A DNA stretch of 64,000 nucleotides, taken from Narthecium ossifragum (taxonomy: Eukaryota > Streptophyta > Magnoliopsida > Dioscoreales > Nartheciaceae). Below are positions 1-10,739 of this stretch, piece after piece. The stretch is from contig OY986965.1 in the NCBI GenBank assembly GCA_963920575.1, positions 2,541,072 to 2,605,071 on the forward strand, written 5' to 3'. The notes under the pieces were generated by a model. That model was not told the DNA's origin and did not search any database. It worked only from the letters and a program-made list of their open reading frames with translations. Both the position numbers and the translations under genes were made by a program. The number at the start of each line of letters is the position of its first letter. The first letter of the stretch is position 1.

Positions 1-1610
1 CCTCACGGTGCCGACCTCCTTAGCGGGGACCTATCCCTGCTTGCCGGGCGCGATAACAAATACCACCATCTGCTATTCGTCGTGGAAACCCTCCATATGG
101 TCTCCGGAATCCACCATTTGGTCGCCTGAATCCCTCGTATGGCCGTCGGCATCACATTATTTCGGTCCGGACACCGGCGGGAGATCCACGAGTAAGGAGG
201 AAGACCTCACGGTGCCGACCTCCTTACCAGCGCATCCCCTTCGGCGCCACCCCAAGGACGGAGAAACCAGCACAAGAAGGACCAATCCCTGCTCGCCGAC
301 CGCGATAACAAAGACCGCCATCGGCTATTCGTCGCCGGGATCCGCCGTATGGCCGCTCGGACCGGATTCAAAGCTGCAGCTTGTTCACTTCCTGCCGCCT
401 TCGGCGCAACTGCGACCATTAGAGAAGGAGTTCCTGGAGTTCCTGCGGAAAGATATATCCTTGGCTGCCATAAGGGGTCGGATTGCACAGGCGGCGAGGA
501 CGTGTGCCGGTTGCCAATTTTTGACACGGGTGGTGGGGCAGAGCTCCACGGAGGAGGAGGTGGCCGAGATTTTAAAGGAGTTGACCACCAAGCCGAAAGG
601 AGCTCAGCCGTCTGATGAAGGACCCCCGGGCATTAAGCCTCTTTCCGAAGCTCGTGAAGGTTTGCAGTATCCCCCGGAGGGAGCGGATCCTCGCCACCAT
701 CCTTTCTGACCGCCACCATCTCTACAAGACATCTTGCAGTCCAATCGGGTACTTACCAAATTAATGACTTTCGATTTGATTAGCATTCTTCTCACTTTTC
801 ATACTGTTGTCGATCAATTGTTGGGCACAGGTCAGAAGCGATGAATAAACTAATCGAGAGTTGCACAACAGCAGATGCAACAACCATGCTTGTGAAAGCT
901 TTCAAGCCTTTGATTCCGAAGCTTATATTGGACTATAGTGGCTACAACTTGGTGGAGCCTTTGCTGGAGCTCTTTCCTGTTGGAGATAGAAACGTGAGTT
1001 CTTCTGATTTTCTAATTTCCTATTTCTTCTGCTTATGATTAATATTATGTACGACTGCTCAACTATGCATATGAATATTTCATCCCCCGTTTGCTAAGAA
1101 ACTTTGACATGCTTAAGAGCCTTCACAACATGTAAATCTCTAAACTATGGGTTTTGTTCTTCATCATAGGTTTTGTAAACTTGTATGCTTGCATGAATGA
1201 ATGAAATCTTGTAATATGCAGGGGTTAGTATTTGTGAGAAAGTTGTTTAAGAATTTTACGCCACAAAAGTCTATTAGGAATCTCTATTAGGGGTGTACAA
1301 CGGGTTCGGTCAACAGGTTAACCCGACCCGACCCGTTAATTTTTGAGGGCCTTATGACCCGCCCGTTAACCTGTTAATTTATCAACAGGTTAACGGGTTA
1401 ACGGGTCAACATGTTAACAGGTAAACAGGTGCATGTAACCCATTAACCTGTTATTAAATATAAAGTTTTAAATTACAATCTATTAATCCAAAATTCAAAC
1501 AACATAAGCACGTAAATCTAAGTTGTGCCACATGAAGAAATATAAAGTTTTAAAGTACAATCTATTAATCCAAAATTCAACCAAAAATAGCATAACAAAT
1601 GATTAAATCA

Positions 1611-1651
<41 letters not shown>

Positions 1652-3517
1652 TTGTAATTTGTAATTAGTCTTTATTCTAAACGGGTTACCCGTTAAGCAA
1701 AAACTTAAACACCCATTACCCGACCCGGTATTATTGTAACGGGTCGGGTAGACCTGTTTACGACTACCTTATGACCCGCCCGTTAAGGTCTGGGTCGGGT
1801 TAATTTTTCGGGTCGAAACGGGTTACCCAATCCGTTGTAACAGAGAAAATAAAAGATCCTACAGGAATGAAGATGGCAGAAGGTGGGAGAAGATGATAAG
1901 GGGTTGTGAGATACAAATTTTTGCTGCAAGGCAAAAGAATGAATTTATTTCATTGCAAAGCTATTGATTCTAGTCAACTGTCCTGTATCCTTTTCGTCCT
2001 ATTTTTCATGATACATGATACATGATACGAGTGGTGTGTACTCTGTATCCATGTCAGTCTTATTTTTACACTGTTGAACAGGCCTGACCTTCTCGAAATT
2101 TGCTTGTTCCCTTTGAATTGGCCCGATCATCTTGAAGTTCGCTTGTAAGCTGGGAATTGGCCTGATGTTCTCCATGGCCCTTTCTTCTCAAAGAGCGTGA
2201 GTTTTACTAGGAATTTGGCTCAAAGATCGACTCTCTTGTTTATATTTCAAATTGAACTAAAGAATTGGCAAAAAAAGATTGGCATGATTACCCAATTCAA
2301 ACTTGGGTTCGAGTTTACCCTTAGTTGATTGTTGGCAAAATTTCTATTAAAATACAAGTCTTAAGTTTTGTTTTCTGTTCAGTAGTCTATGACATGTCCA
2401 GCCAAGATTTTTTTTTGGCATTAGGTAAAAATTTTACCGACAATTTAAGGCGAATTGAAGTTGCTTTTTAATCTAAATTTTTCAGGTTGAATGGATTGCT
2501 ACATGTTCCTTTCTGATTTCACTTGTTCATGTTTAGCTTTATATAAATATACGAGTATGCTACTGAAATATGCCACACAGCCCATATATACACTTCGTGT
2601 TGTTCTCATGTTAACTCAAAAACACTAATAAGTTCTTTTTCCATGTTTTCCAAATGTCATATTCTCTATCTTGCTCATGACAAAAGTATTTCTGACAGCA
2701 TGTTCTCAGGCACTTAGCGGCTACTATTAGCGAAACTGCCACACATTGTTATGGTCAGTTTAACCTGCAAAGTTGTATATGCTTCCGCAACAGAGAGGAG
2801 AGACAATTCCTCCTTGCAGGGATAGCAGCAAATGTTATGAACTTTGCACAGCATCGATATGGGTATGGCATCAATATTCAATGTACCTCAAACCCACTTT
2901 AAGTTCACTGAAATAAATCTGATGGCAGTTTGTTTAGCATTCTGACTTGTGAAATCTCTCTCTTTAGCAACTATTTTCTGCAGCTTGTGCTGGATCTAGA
3001 TGACCAGCCTATCAATACTTGCATTATAGAGATGCTAGCAGGACACTTTGAAATGCTCTCTATGGGGCAACACAGCAGTTTTGTGGTCAAGAAATGTATC
3101 AGCTCTTCCCTAAGAGGCTGCAGAACAGTTATCCTAGAGCTGCTTAGAAGTCCAAATCTTATCTCAATTATGGAACACCAGTATGGCAATTATGTTGTGA
3201 CGTGTGCTCTGACATATGCAAAGGCAAGTTTTTCTTCCAATCTCCTCTCTTCTGAAACCTTCTTCTATATCCAGTTTCGATAATGTTGTGACCAAGTTAA
3301 ATCGTTTATCTAGGGGGACATCTACGAAAGTTTAAAGAGGATTATTCTCAAGAATGCTGAAAAACTACGGCATCATCCGTATGGAAGGTATGTGCTGAAA
3401 GGGTTAGACGACCGAGAAGGAAAGATGACACCTGCAGAAGTTACTCGTGAGGAACTGACCTGCAACTCATGTCATTCATCGGAAAACTCAGTAGTGACAC
3501 TGAGTGTTCTCTTCTAA
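1..3517 (+). CDS. PUF (Pumilio-family) RNA-binding protein, 5'-partial, frame break in exon 1
   Basis: PUF proteins bind 3' UTRs through stacked Puf repeats and repress or localise mRNAs. I read five exons: (1)-748, 831-993, 2699-2862, 2968-3223 and 3314-3517. Exons 2-5 join in one open frame to the TAA at 3515-3517. Puf-repeat cores are visible: CAGCQFL in exon 1, SGYNLVEPLL in exon 2, HRYGNYFLQ across the exon 3/4 junction, GQHSSFVVKKCI and HQYGNYVV in exon 4, and HPYGRYVLKGL in exon 5. In exon 1 the frame reading AARTCAGCQFL up to about 585 must shift by one base to continue as ELSRLMKDP...FPKLVKVC, so the exon has an indel and the copy may be a pseudogene. The N-terminal part is Pro/Ser rich with an internal duplication (1-120 resembles 205-350). 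Intron 4 starts GC (AAG|GCAAGT). The 5' end lies outside the window. Family assignment is firm; activity is uncertain. Confidence 0.75.
1288..1843. mobile_element. hAT-like non-autonomous element in PUF intron 2
   Basis: The stretch opens TAGGGGTGTACAACGGGTT and is filled with 'aacccgacccg' and 'cgggtcgggt' words in both orientations; its far end carries the degenerate inverse (ggttacccaatccgttgta). Short plant elements with a TAGGGGTGT-type end and GGGTCGGGTT subterminal words are usually non-autonomous hAT relatives. A (TA)n microsatellite lies inside at about 1615-1645. I did not find a clean 8-bp target duplication. No coding capacity. Confidence 0.5.
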
Positions 3518-3710
3518 CGGAGTTACCGGGGAAAGAGACGCATGGCTTGAACTGTTTCTGTGTTTTCTTCTAGCGGAGTTACTGTGCATAGAGACGCTTG
3601 GCTTGAACTGTTTGTGTGTTTTCTTCTAGCGGAGTTAACCGGTTCTGTGTTTTTTCTTCTAGCGGAGTTGCTATGCAAAGAGACGTATGGTTTGAACTGT
3701 TCTGTCTTTA
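3508..3710 (+). repeat. Tandem repeat overlapping the PUF stop codon and 3' UTR
   Basis: The word cttctaacggagtt / cttctagcggagtt recurs at about 3511, 3567, 3623 and 3656, spaced 56, 56 and 33 bases, followed by variants of 'agagacgcatggcttgaactgtt'. The first unit contains the PUF stop codon, so the repeats grew out from the last coding bases into the 3' UTR. Confidence 0.7.
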
Positions 3711-3979
3711 GTGTTTTGCTAAGACATTTGGAATTTAAGTACTGATTGGGTTAGTGTTTTTCTGCTGCATGTAGAACCTCCTCAGATTGTGTTTGTGGAT
3801 AACAAGAATATTCAAGATTATTTCTTGAGAATATACTCTCGATTGAATTTACAGTGGCTCTATGTCAAACTTGATATATTCAGTATCAAGCGAGCCTTCA
3901 AATTTTAGTCCAATCTGACTTGAGTTTTTGATTTGAGTTTGGTTTATGGTTGATTATAAGAAGGTGATTCTAAATACAC

Positions 3980-4752
3980 CGTTACTTTTGCTGAGTACAC
4001 CCCCATTTTATTTTCTTCCTCAAAATACCTTCATCATCTTCCCAACTTCATCTCTCCCACCTCCGCCACCCAGCTCTGGCAGCCACCCGATCTGGTCGGT
4101 GACCGTGTCCTCGGCGTCCTCTACCTCCCGATCTGGTCGATGACCAATGAGATAAGGGCATGCGTCCGTCGCCGTTCAAAGGTCACGGTCGGCCGAACAA
4201 ACCAAAATCACTCGATTCGGCCACTCGTGGTCGATGCGAGTGGAATCGGTCATCCATGGATGGCCGGCCAAGAAACCGAAGAGATCAGGCCGCACCCGTC
4301 GCAACGACGTCAATGCCTCTGACGTCATGCCGATGGAGTCGTCCTCGAAGGAGTCGACGATGAAGTCGGGTGTGGAGACGAGCTCCGACGGTGATGGGGA
4401 GGGGATCGGGCGTGTCGGTGATATAGAGGTGAAGTGGGGCAGGGCCTTGGTCGGCCATCCAAGGCCGACCAATTCCACTTGAATCGATCAGGAGTGGCCG
4501 AATCGAGTGAGTTTGGTTTATTCGGTCGACCGCGGCCATTGAACACCGACGGATGCATGTCCTTGTCTCGTTGGTCGTTGACCAAATCGCCGGTCGCCGA
4601 CCATATCGGGAGATAAAGGACGCCGAGGATGCGGTCACCAACCAGATCGGGTGGCTGTCGGAGCTGGGAGGCGGTGGTGGGAGAGATGAAGTTTGGAAGA
4701 TGATGAAGGTATTTTGAGGAAGAAAATAAAATGGGGGTGTACTTAGCAAAAG
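3980..4752. mobile_element. Foldback element with roughly 300-bp inverted arms
   Basis: The left arm (about 3980-4272) and right arm (about 4440-4752) are imperfect inverted copies. The left begins acttttgctgagtacacc and the right, reverse-complemented, begins acttttgctaagtacacc. Both arms then share the same purine/pyrimidine-rich, Pro-coding sequence and a stretch with ccgatctggtcgg and cactcgattcggccactc. The unpaired centre is about 170 bases. The short ORFs here are mirror images of the arms and not genes. No 9-bp target duplication could be matched, so the superfamily is open (MULE-like or other foldback). Confidence 0.7.
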
Positions 4753-6060
4753 TTATCCATGAAAAATATCCATGGATAACTTGCACAGATTAAGAGATCC
4801 ATGCACATATAGTGGATACCAATTGTTGTATGCCCGTTCTTTGATGGATAACATGCACAGATTAAGAGATTGATAACATGAAGGCAATGAATCTGCTTAA
4901 ACATGTTATAACATGCACAGATTCAAAAATATTTTTCAAGAAATAGCTAATTTGCAAAGAATTTGTGCATGTTATAACATGAATAAATAAACATCGGAAG
5001 ACTGTATTGTAGTGTCGACTATGCAAGGAAAAATATCTCGACTCGATTTGTTATAACATGAATAGCTAATTAAGAGATCCAAATCCAAATCAGTCCTATG
5101 CACAGATTAAGAGATCCATGCACATAGTGAATACCAATTGTTGTATGCCCGTTCTTTGATGGATAACATGCACAGATTAAGAGATTGATAACATGAAGGC
5201 AATGAATCTGCTTAAACATGTTATAACATGCACAAATTAAGAGATCCATGGATATTTTTCATGTTATAATAAGAATTATAACACTCGCAGATTAAAAAAA
5301 AAAGCAGATTTGGATCTCTTAATTTGCAAAAAATTTGTTTAATCTGTGCATGTTATAAAAAAAAAGTCGAGTCGAGATATTTATTCATGTTATAACATGC
5401 ACAGATTCAAAAATATTTTTCAAGAAATAGCTAATTTGCAAAGACTCTGTGCATGTTATAACATGAATAAATAAACATCGGAAGACTGTTTTGTAGTGTC
5501 GACTATGCAAGGAAAAATATCTCGACTCGATTTGTTATAACATGAATAGCTAATTAAGAGATCCAAATCCAAATCTGTCATATGCATAGATTTAATAGAT
5601 TCTTTGCAAATTAAGAGTTCCAAAAAATAGTTCACTCGACTTTTTTTTGAAAAGGCAAAGAATCTGTGCATGTTATAACATGAATTTGCTTAATCTGTGC
5701 AAGTTATGAGATTGATAACATGATAACATGAAGGCAAGTAGGATTAGAGTAAGGAATCTTCTAACATCTGTGCATGTTATCCATGGATCTCTTAATTTTC
5801 TTAGAATCTGCTTAATCCGTGCATAGGACATTTGTCATTATTGATCACATGAAGGCAAAGAATATTATAAGCAAAGATTGCCCTGCTGTGAGATCCGTAG
5901 GAAACAGATGCTTAATCTGCTTAATCTGAGTAAGCAGAATCAAGGATAAGATGCACAGATTAAGCAGATTCTAATCCAAGTAGGATTAGAGTAAGTAGAT
6001 TCTAAGAATCTTCTAGCATGTAATGGTGCATCAAATCATTCTAAATGGTTAAAGAAAAAG
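4753..6060. repeat. AT-rich complex repeat field ('gttataacatgcacagatt')
   Basis: The words gttataacatgcacagatt, aattaagagatcc and tgcatgttataacatg recur many times on both strands. Larger blocks are duplicated: about 4795-4920 matches about 5095-5235, and about 4913-5095 matches about 5397-5575 nearly base for base. No gene is visible. Confidence 0.7.
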
Positions 6061-8380
6061 TTGATCTTTCAAAAGAAGAATGTATAGTGGATTTTTATTG
6101 TTCTTATGGTGAGGAATACGATGCAGCTAATCTGGTGGTGAGGTATACAATGCAGCTAATCTGGTGGTGAGGTATACACTATTACAATGAAATTGGGCAA
6201 GAACCATGTCTTAATTGAACTAGTCAGTGATTGTGTAATGACTCTACTGACACAACGAATTAAAAGACCTATATTATGGGAAAATTCAGAAACACAATTC
6301 CTCATATTTTGGGAGTTCAAATCAATGCATCTTTGATACACAATCTCTCTTAAAAGTAAACATAAATCTCCACAAAATCACAAAACCAACAACCCTGATG
6401 TATCAAACAGGATCCAAATAAAATCAAACAACCGAGCTATCATCGCATCTCTAAACGAATTAAGTTTAGAAAAGGGAGAGCAAATAAATTGGCTTGAATT
6501 TAGACAATGAGATCAACTTCTCTCCCTAATCCCATCTAGAAAATGAGATCAGCTAGCAAAATTGCATGATCAATGATCAAAATCTGCAAGCAAAATGAAC
6601 TTTCACTTTGAGAAAGTTCACATGCAAAAGAAATTATAACATGCTTTTGATTATTTGGGCGGCAGTAACAAACATACAAGACTGAAATGAATTTCTCTAT
6701 CGCAAAATAGTCAAACTGAATCTAAGTACCATGCTCTATTTCAAAACAGGCCCAAATGTGTGGAAATAATATTTCAGGCTCAATTTATCTATCGCATCTC
6801 AAACTGAATGATTAATAGTAAATGGCAGGGAACAAAAGAGAAGTAAAACATTATCAAAAAATAGTCACGTTCTTGGGTCACTGGAGGAGCAAACTTAGAG
6901 TGCACCTTTGACCAGCACTTCAGAAACCTCCACAGCGCTTCAAATACCTCTTATACGATCTGCAAAAAGAAACAGCAAAAAAACAAAGAAATCACCTCAC
7001 ATAAAGAATAACCAAGCTCCCTAAATGCAAACCCGATCCTGTCCAAATAGAATCACCCTCGCGAGGAAATCCAACAATAACCGTTCTCAAGAATGGAGAA
7101 GATTAGTTCTGCGATTAGAGAGGTGCATTAGAGATCAAGAGGAAAAATAAAATCAGTTTTAACCATACAAAAGAGGAAATAAAAAGGGAATTTCCGCAAA
7201 ACCAACCCAAATTTCACCAAAAAATCAGTTTCAACCTTACAAAAGAGGGGGGGAAAAGGCGAGATTGCAGCAAAATCCAGTCAAATTTCACCAAGAAATT
7301 GCAGCAAATCGAGGCAGTTGCACCCAAATTTCAACGTAACCATGAAATCGCAGTAAAACCTATCAACTAATCGAAGCAGTTGCACTCACAGATACTCGGG
7401 GCGACGGCTTCGGCAAGACAGGATTTGGGTTGGGTCTCGGTCTACGGCGGAGAGGAAGATGGTCGACAGCGGTTGATCTCAGTCGCAAGCGAGGACGGAG
7501 GAGGGCAACCGAGATCTCAGTCGATGCATGGCATGAGAGTTTCGGTTATATAGAGTTAGATTAGATGACATCTTATATGTGTCAGTAACATGTTAGATTT
7601 TTTTTTTTTTTGCTTAATTGCGACATGTTAGATGTTTAAAGGAAATTTTCCATCAAATAACCAAAACTAGTATAATATAGCTCTCGTTTATCCCATATTG
7701 TATCAAATACCATGCTTCTATTCGGATCGAGAATGAATACGCCATCCAAGCAGTTTTTCCTAAATCCTATGTAACCACCTTGCATAACTTTTACTTAAAT
7801 TACTTTATTTATTATATAAACTTATCCTATCCTCTTTTGAATTTACAGATAATTGGTGTTTAGGTCCATAGTAAAGAAATATTTATCCAAAACTCCATAT
7901 ATATTTTCCTTAAGTTGTTTAGTACCCTGACACATGCTTATGCTTAGCTGTATTTTTTTAATGTCCAAAATACCCTCCACGGCTCCTGGGCTTCAACCAA
8001 ATCTCTCTTCTCATTATTTCCTCATCGGAGTTCGTGCCAAATGGTGGCTGCCAGCATATCTGCCACTTTTCGGTTCAATCACAATCCTACACGTGTGCCA
8101 CTATCCGTGCATACATGCATCATGCAAGTCCTTTCAAGTGCCAATAGCAGTTGTTTGCTGTTGGAGCTTTTTGATTGATTGATTACTTCTCTTTTATCAT
8201 TACTAAACCCTACCATTCGGTGTAGCACCCACGTGGGCATTCTGACGAAAATAGCGGGGATAGACAGTAAAATAGAAAAATATGTTGGGAAAAAAATGAA
8301 AAAGGAAATGATGGAAAGTAGATGAAAAATACGCGAAGGTACATGAGGAGATCGAGAGTAGACCATGTATTTTTGCGAAA
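6060..8380. other. Non-coding spacer, with a promoter-like segment near 7.4 kb
   Basis: No credible ORF. A small tandem duplication (ggtgaggtatacaatgcagctaatct) lies at 6110-6175. At 7385-7540 base composition turns GC-richer and the minus strand reads like a 5' UTR followed by a donor (CCGAGTATCT|GTGAGTGCAA), so this may be the orphan first exon of a lost gene. About 70 bases (7325-7395) resemble 53530-53600. Confidence 0.35.
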
Positions 8381-9790
8381 GTAACTAGTGATTAAAGCTA
8401 ATGGAAAGTAACTAAGTACTTTCCACCAAATTATTCATCAGTTACTATCCACCAAATTGTCAGTAGTTATTTTCCACCAAGTTGTCAATAGTTACTTTCC
8501 ACAATTATTCATCAGTTACTTTTCATATTTGTCAATAGTTACTTTCCAAATTAGATAGGAGTTACTTTCCACCAAATTGTCAATAGTTACTTTTCACAAT
8601 TATTCATCAGTTACTTTCCACCAAATTTTTCATAGTTATTTTCAACCAAATTGTCAATAGTTACTTTCCACAATTAAACATCACTTACTTTCCACAAGTG
8701 TCAATAGTTACTTTCCAAATTATATAAGAGTTACTTTTCACCAAATTATCAATAGTTACTTTCAACAATTATTCCTCAGTTACTTTCCACCAAATTGTCA
8801 ATAGTTACTTTCTACAATTATTCACCAGTTACTTTTCATCAAGTGTTTACACATAAGTTAGTAGGTCTCGGTTACTTTTCACTAGCATTAGGTGTTTTTC
8901 ACCAGTTACTTTCCACCAACATTAGGTGTTTTTCACCAGTTACTTTCCACAACCAATTAGTTACTTTCCATCAATCAATTACTTTCCATATTGTGTTTAC
9001 ACATAACTTACTAGGCACTAGTTACTTTCCACCAGCATTAGGTGTTTTTCACCAGTTACTTTTCACCTAGCGGAAAGTAACTAGTGATTAAACTAATGGA
9101 AAGTAACTAGTGATTAAACTAATGGAAAGTAACTAGTTACTTTCCACCAAATTGTCAATAGTTATCTTCCACCTAGCGGAAAGTAACTAGATGAAAGTAA
9201 CTAGTGATGGAAATTAATAGAAAGTAACTAGTTACTTTCCACAACTATTCAACAGTTACTTTCCACCAAAAATTAGTCAAACAAATTAAGAATTATTTTG
9301 GGCTTCCTGTAAAGAGACTTTAATCACATATGTGTAATGGACCCGCATGCATACACAAGCTCAATTATCACTAGTTACTTTCCACCACTTCGTTGGAATT
9401 TTATTCATCAGTTACTTTTCAACAAATTATCACTAGTTACTTTCCACCACTTCTAGTTACTTTCCACCAAATTATCACTAGTTACTTTCCACCAAATTCA
9501 TCAGTTATTTTCCACCACTTCTAGTTACTTTCCACAAGTTACTTTTCACTAAATTATCACTAGTTACTTTCCACCAATTCGTTGGATTTTATTCATCAGT
9601 TACTTTCCATTCATCAGTTACTTTCCACCAAATGTACATGCTACTTTTCATTTTTTTTACAAATGTACAAGTTACTTTTCACTTTTTTGTAACTGTACAA
9701 GTTACTTTCCATGTGTACAAGTTACATTTGTACAATGTAATAAGTTAGTTTCCATTTTTTTGTAAGTGTAGATTTGTGGAAAGTAACTTA
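8380..9790. repeat. Satellite-like array of GTTACTTTCCACC units
   Basis: The core GTTACTTTCCACC recurs dozens of times at irregular spacing (often about 26-30 bases, with 'aaattgtcaata' or 'aattattcatca' between). The reverse unit ggaaagtaacta appears in places, creating palindromes such as GGAAAGTAACTAGTTACTTTCC near 9130 and 9220. The short ORFs rich in TFH/TFHQ come from the repeat. No gene. Confidence 0.85.
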
Positions 9791-10739
9791 AGTAAAAAAA
9801 ATGGTCAAATAACTTAAGAAAAATTTGATAGTCAATTGCAACATAATTTATTTGTCAAAATTCAAAAAAGAAAAGAAAGGGGAAGTAATGCAGGAGTACA
9901 TCCGATTTTAAAAAAAAATGAAAAAAAAGGTGAGATGCCGGCAAGGTGAGATGATGGCCGGCGGCGACGGGATCCGGAGGGGGCGACGGGATCCGGAGGG
10001 GGCGACGATGGATCCGGAGGGGAACATAGTGAGAGGAAGAGAGAGAGTAGCTGATAAGATAATTGAGCTCCGTTTGGTAATGGACTCAATCAAGCTTATC
10101 TCGAATTTAAATGATGAGCAGAGCTTCTTGAATATTCTTCTTTTGGCTAAAAATTGAAGCCCAACAAAGCTTGAACCGTAGTCGGCTCAATCACACTCTC
10201 CTTTTTAAGACTCGATCACTTTTTCTTTTTTTTATGGTCATATATTCGGTATAAGAAATGTGTGAAGTGCAACCGCGCTTGGGGTCGATGCCACATCATT
10301 ATTCTTTGAACTCTGAAGGACGTCGCAGCAGCCTATATTGAATGAAAATCACCTTCTTGGGTCACACGGTCGAAGAAATGTGAGGATTATTCACACTTTG
10401 ACCTAAAGTTGACGTAGCCACCAAGTGGCATAGTGGCGAGTCAAGGAAATTAGCCCGCAAGGGGTTTGGTGTAGGGTTTGGTGTGTGGGGGTGGGTGGGG
10501 GGGTGGGTTGGGGCTGAGGGGTATTTTGATCTCAGCGGCCTTATTGGCAAATGGAAAACAAATGATGTTCTATTACCATAGCTTATTTTTTTTAGTCCCT
10601 GTTGACCCTTGTCCATTGAATTTATCAATTATTGTATAGCTTATACACCGTATAAGTTACATGTATAAACATATACATTGTATGCTATCTCTTATATATA
10701 CAAGGTTACACATCATCATCAACGCTGGAGCTTTCCTCA
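9790..10739. other. Non-coding spacer upstream of the Rossmann-fold gene
   Basis: A GC-rich triplication 'gggcgacgggatccggagg' lies at about 9960-10022. A G-run block at 10461-10521 is described separately. No supported gene; the last few hundred bases presumably hold the promoter of the gene starting at 10740. Confidence 0.4.
10461..10521 (+). other. G-run cluster, possible G-quadruplex
   Basis: At least seven runs of three or more G occur within 61 bases, including runs of five and seven, separated by short loops (tttggt, tttggtgtgt, t, ttg). This fits the usual G3+N1-7 quadruplex pattern. It lies about 220 bases upstream of the start codon at 10740, on the coding strand. Confidence 0.5.

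Noticed and set aside
4140..4786. Overlapping ORFs of 100-154 codons on both strands
   Set aside because: They are mirror images produced by the inverted arms of the foldback element.
8795..9070. ORF of 91 codons rich in TFH
   Set aside because: It is translated GTTACTTTCCACC repeat.
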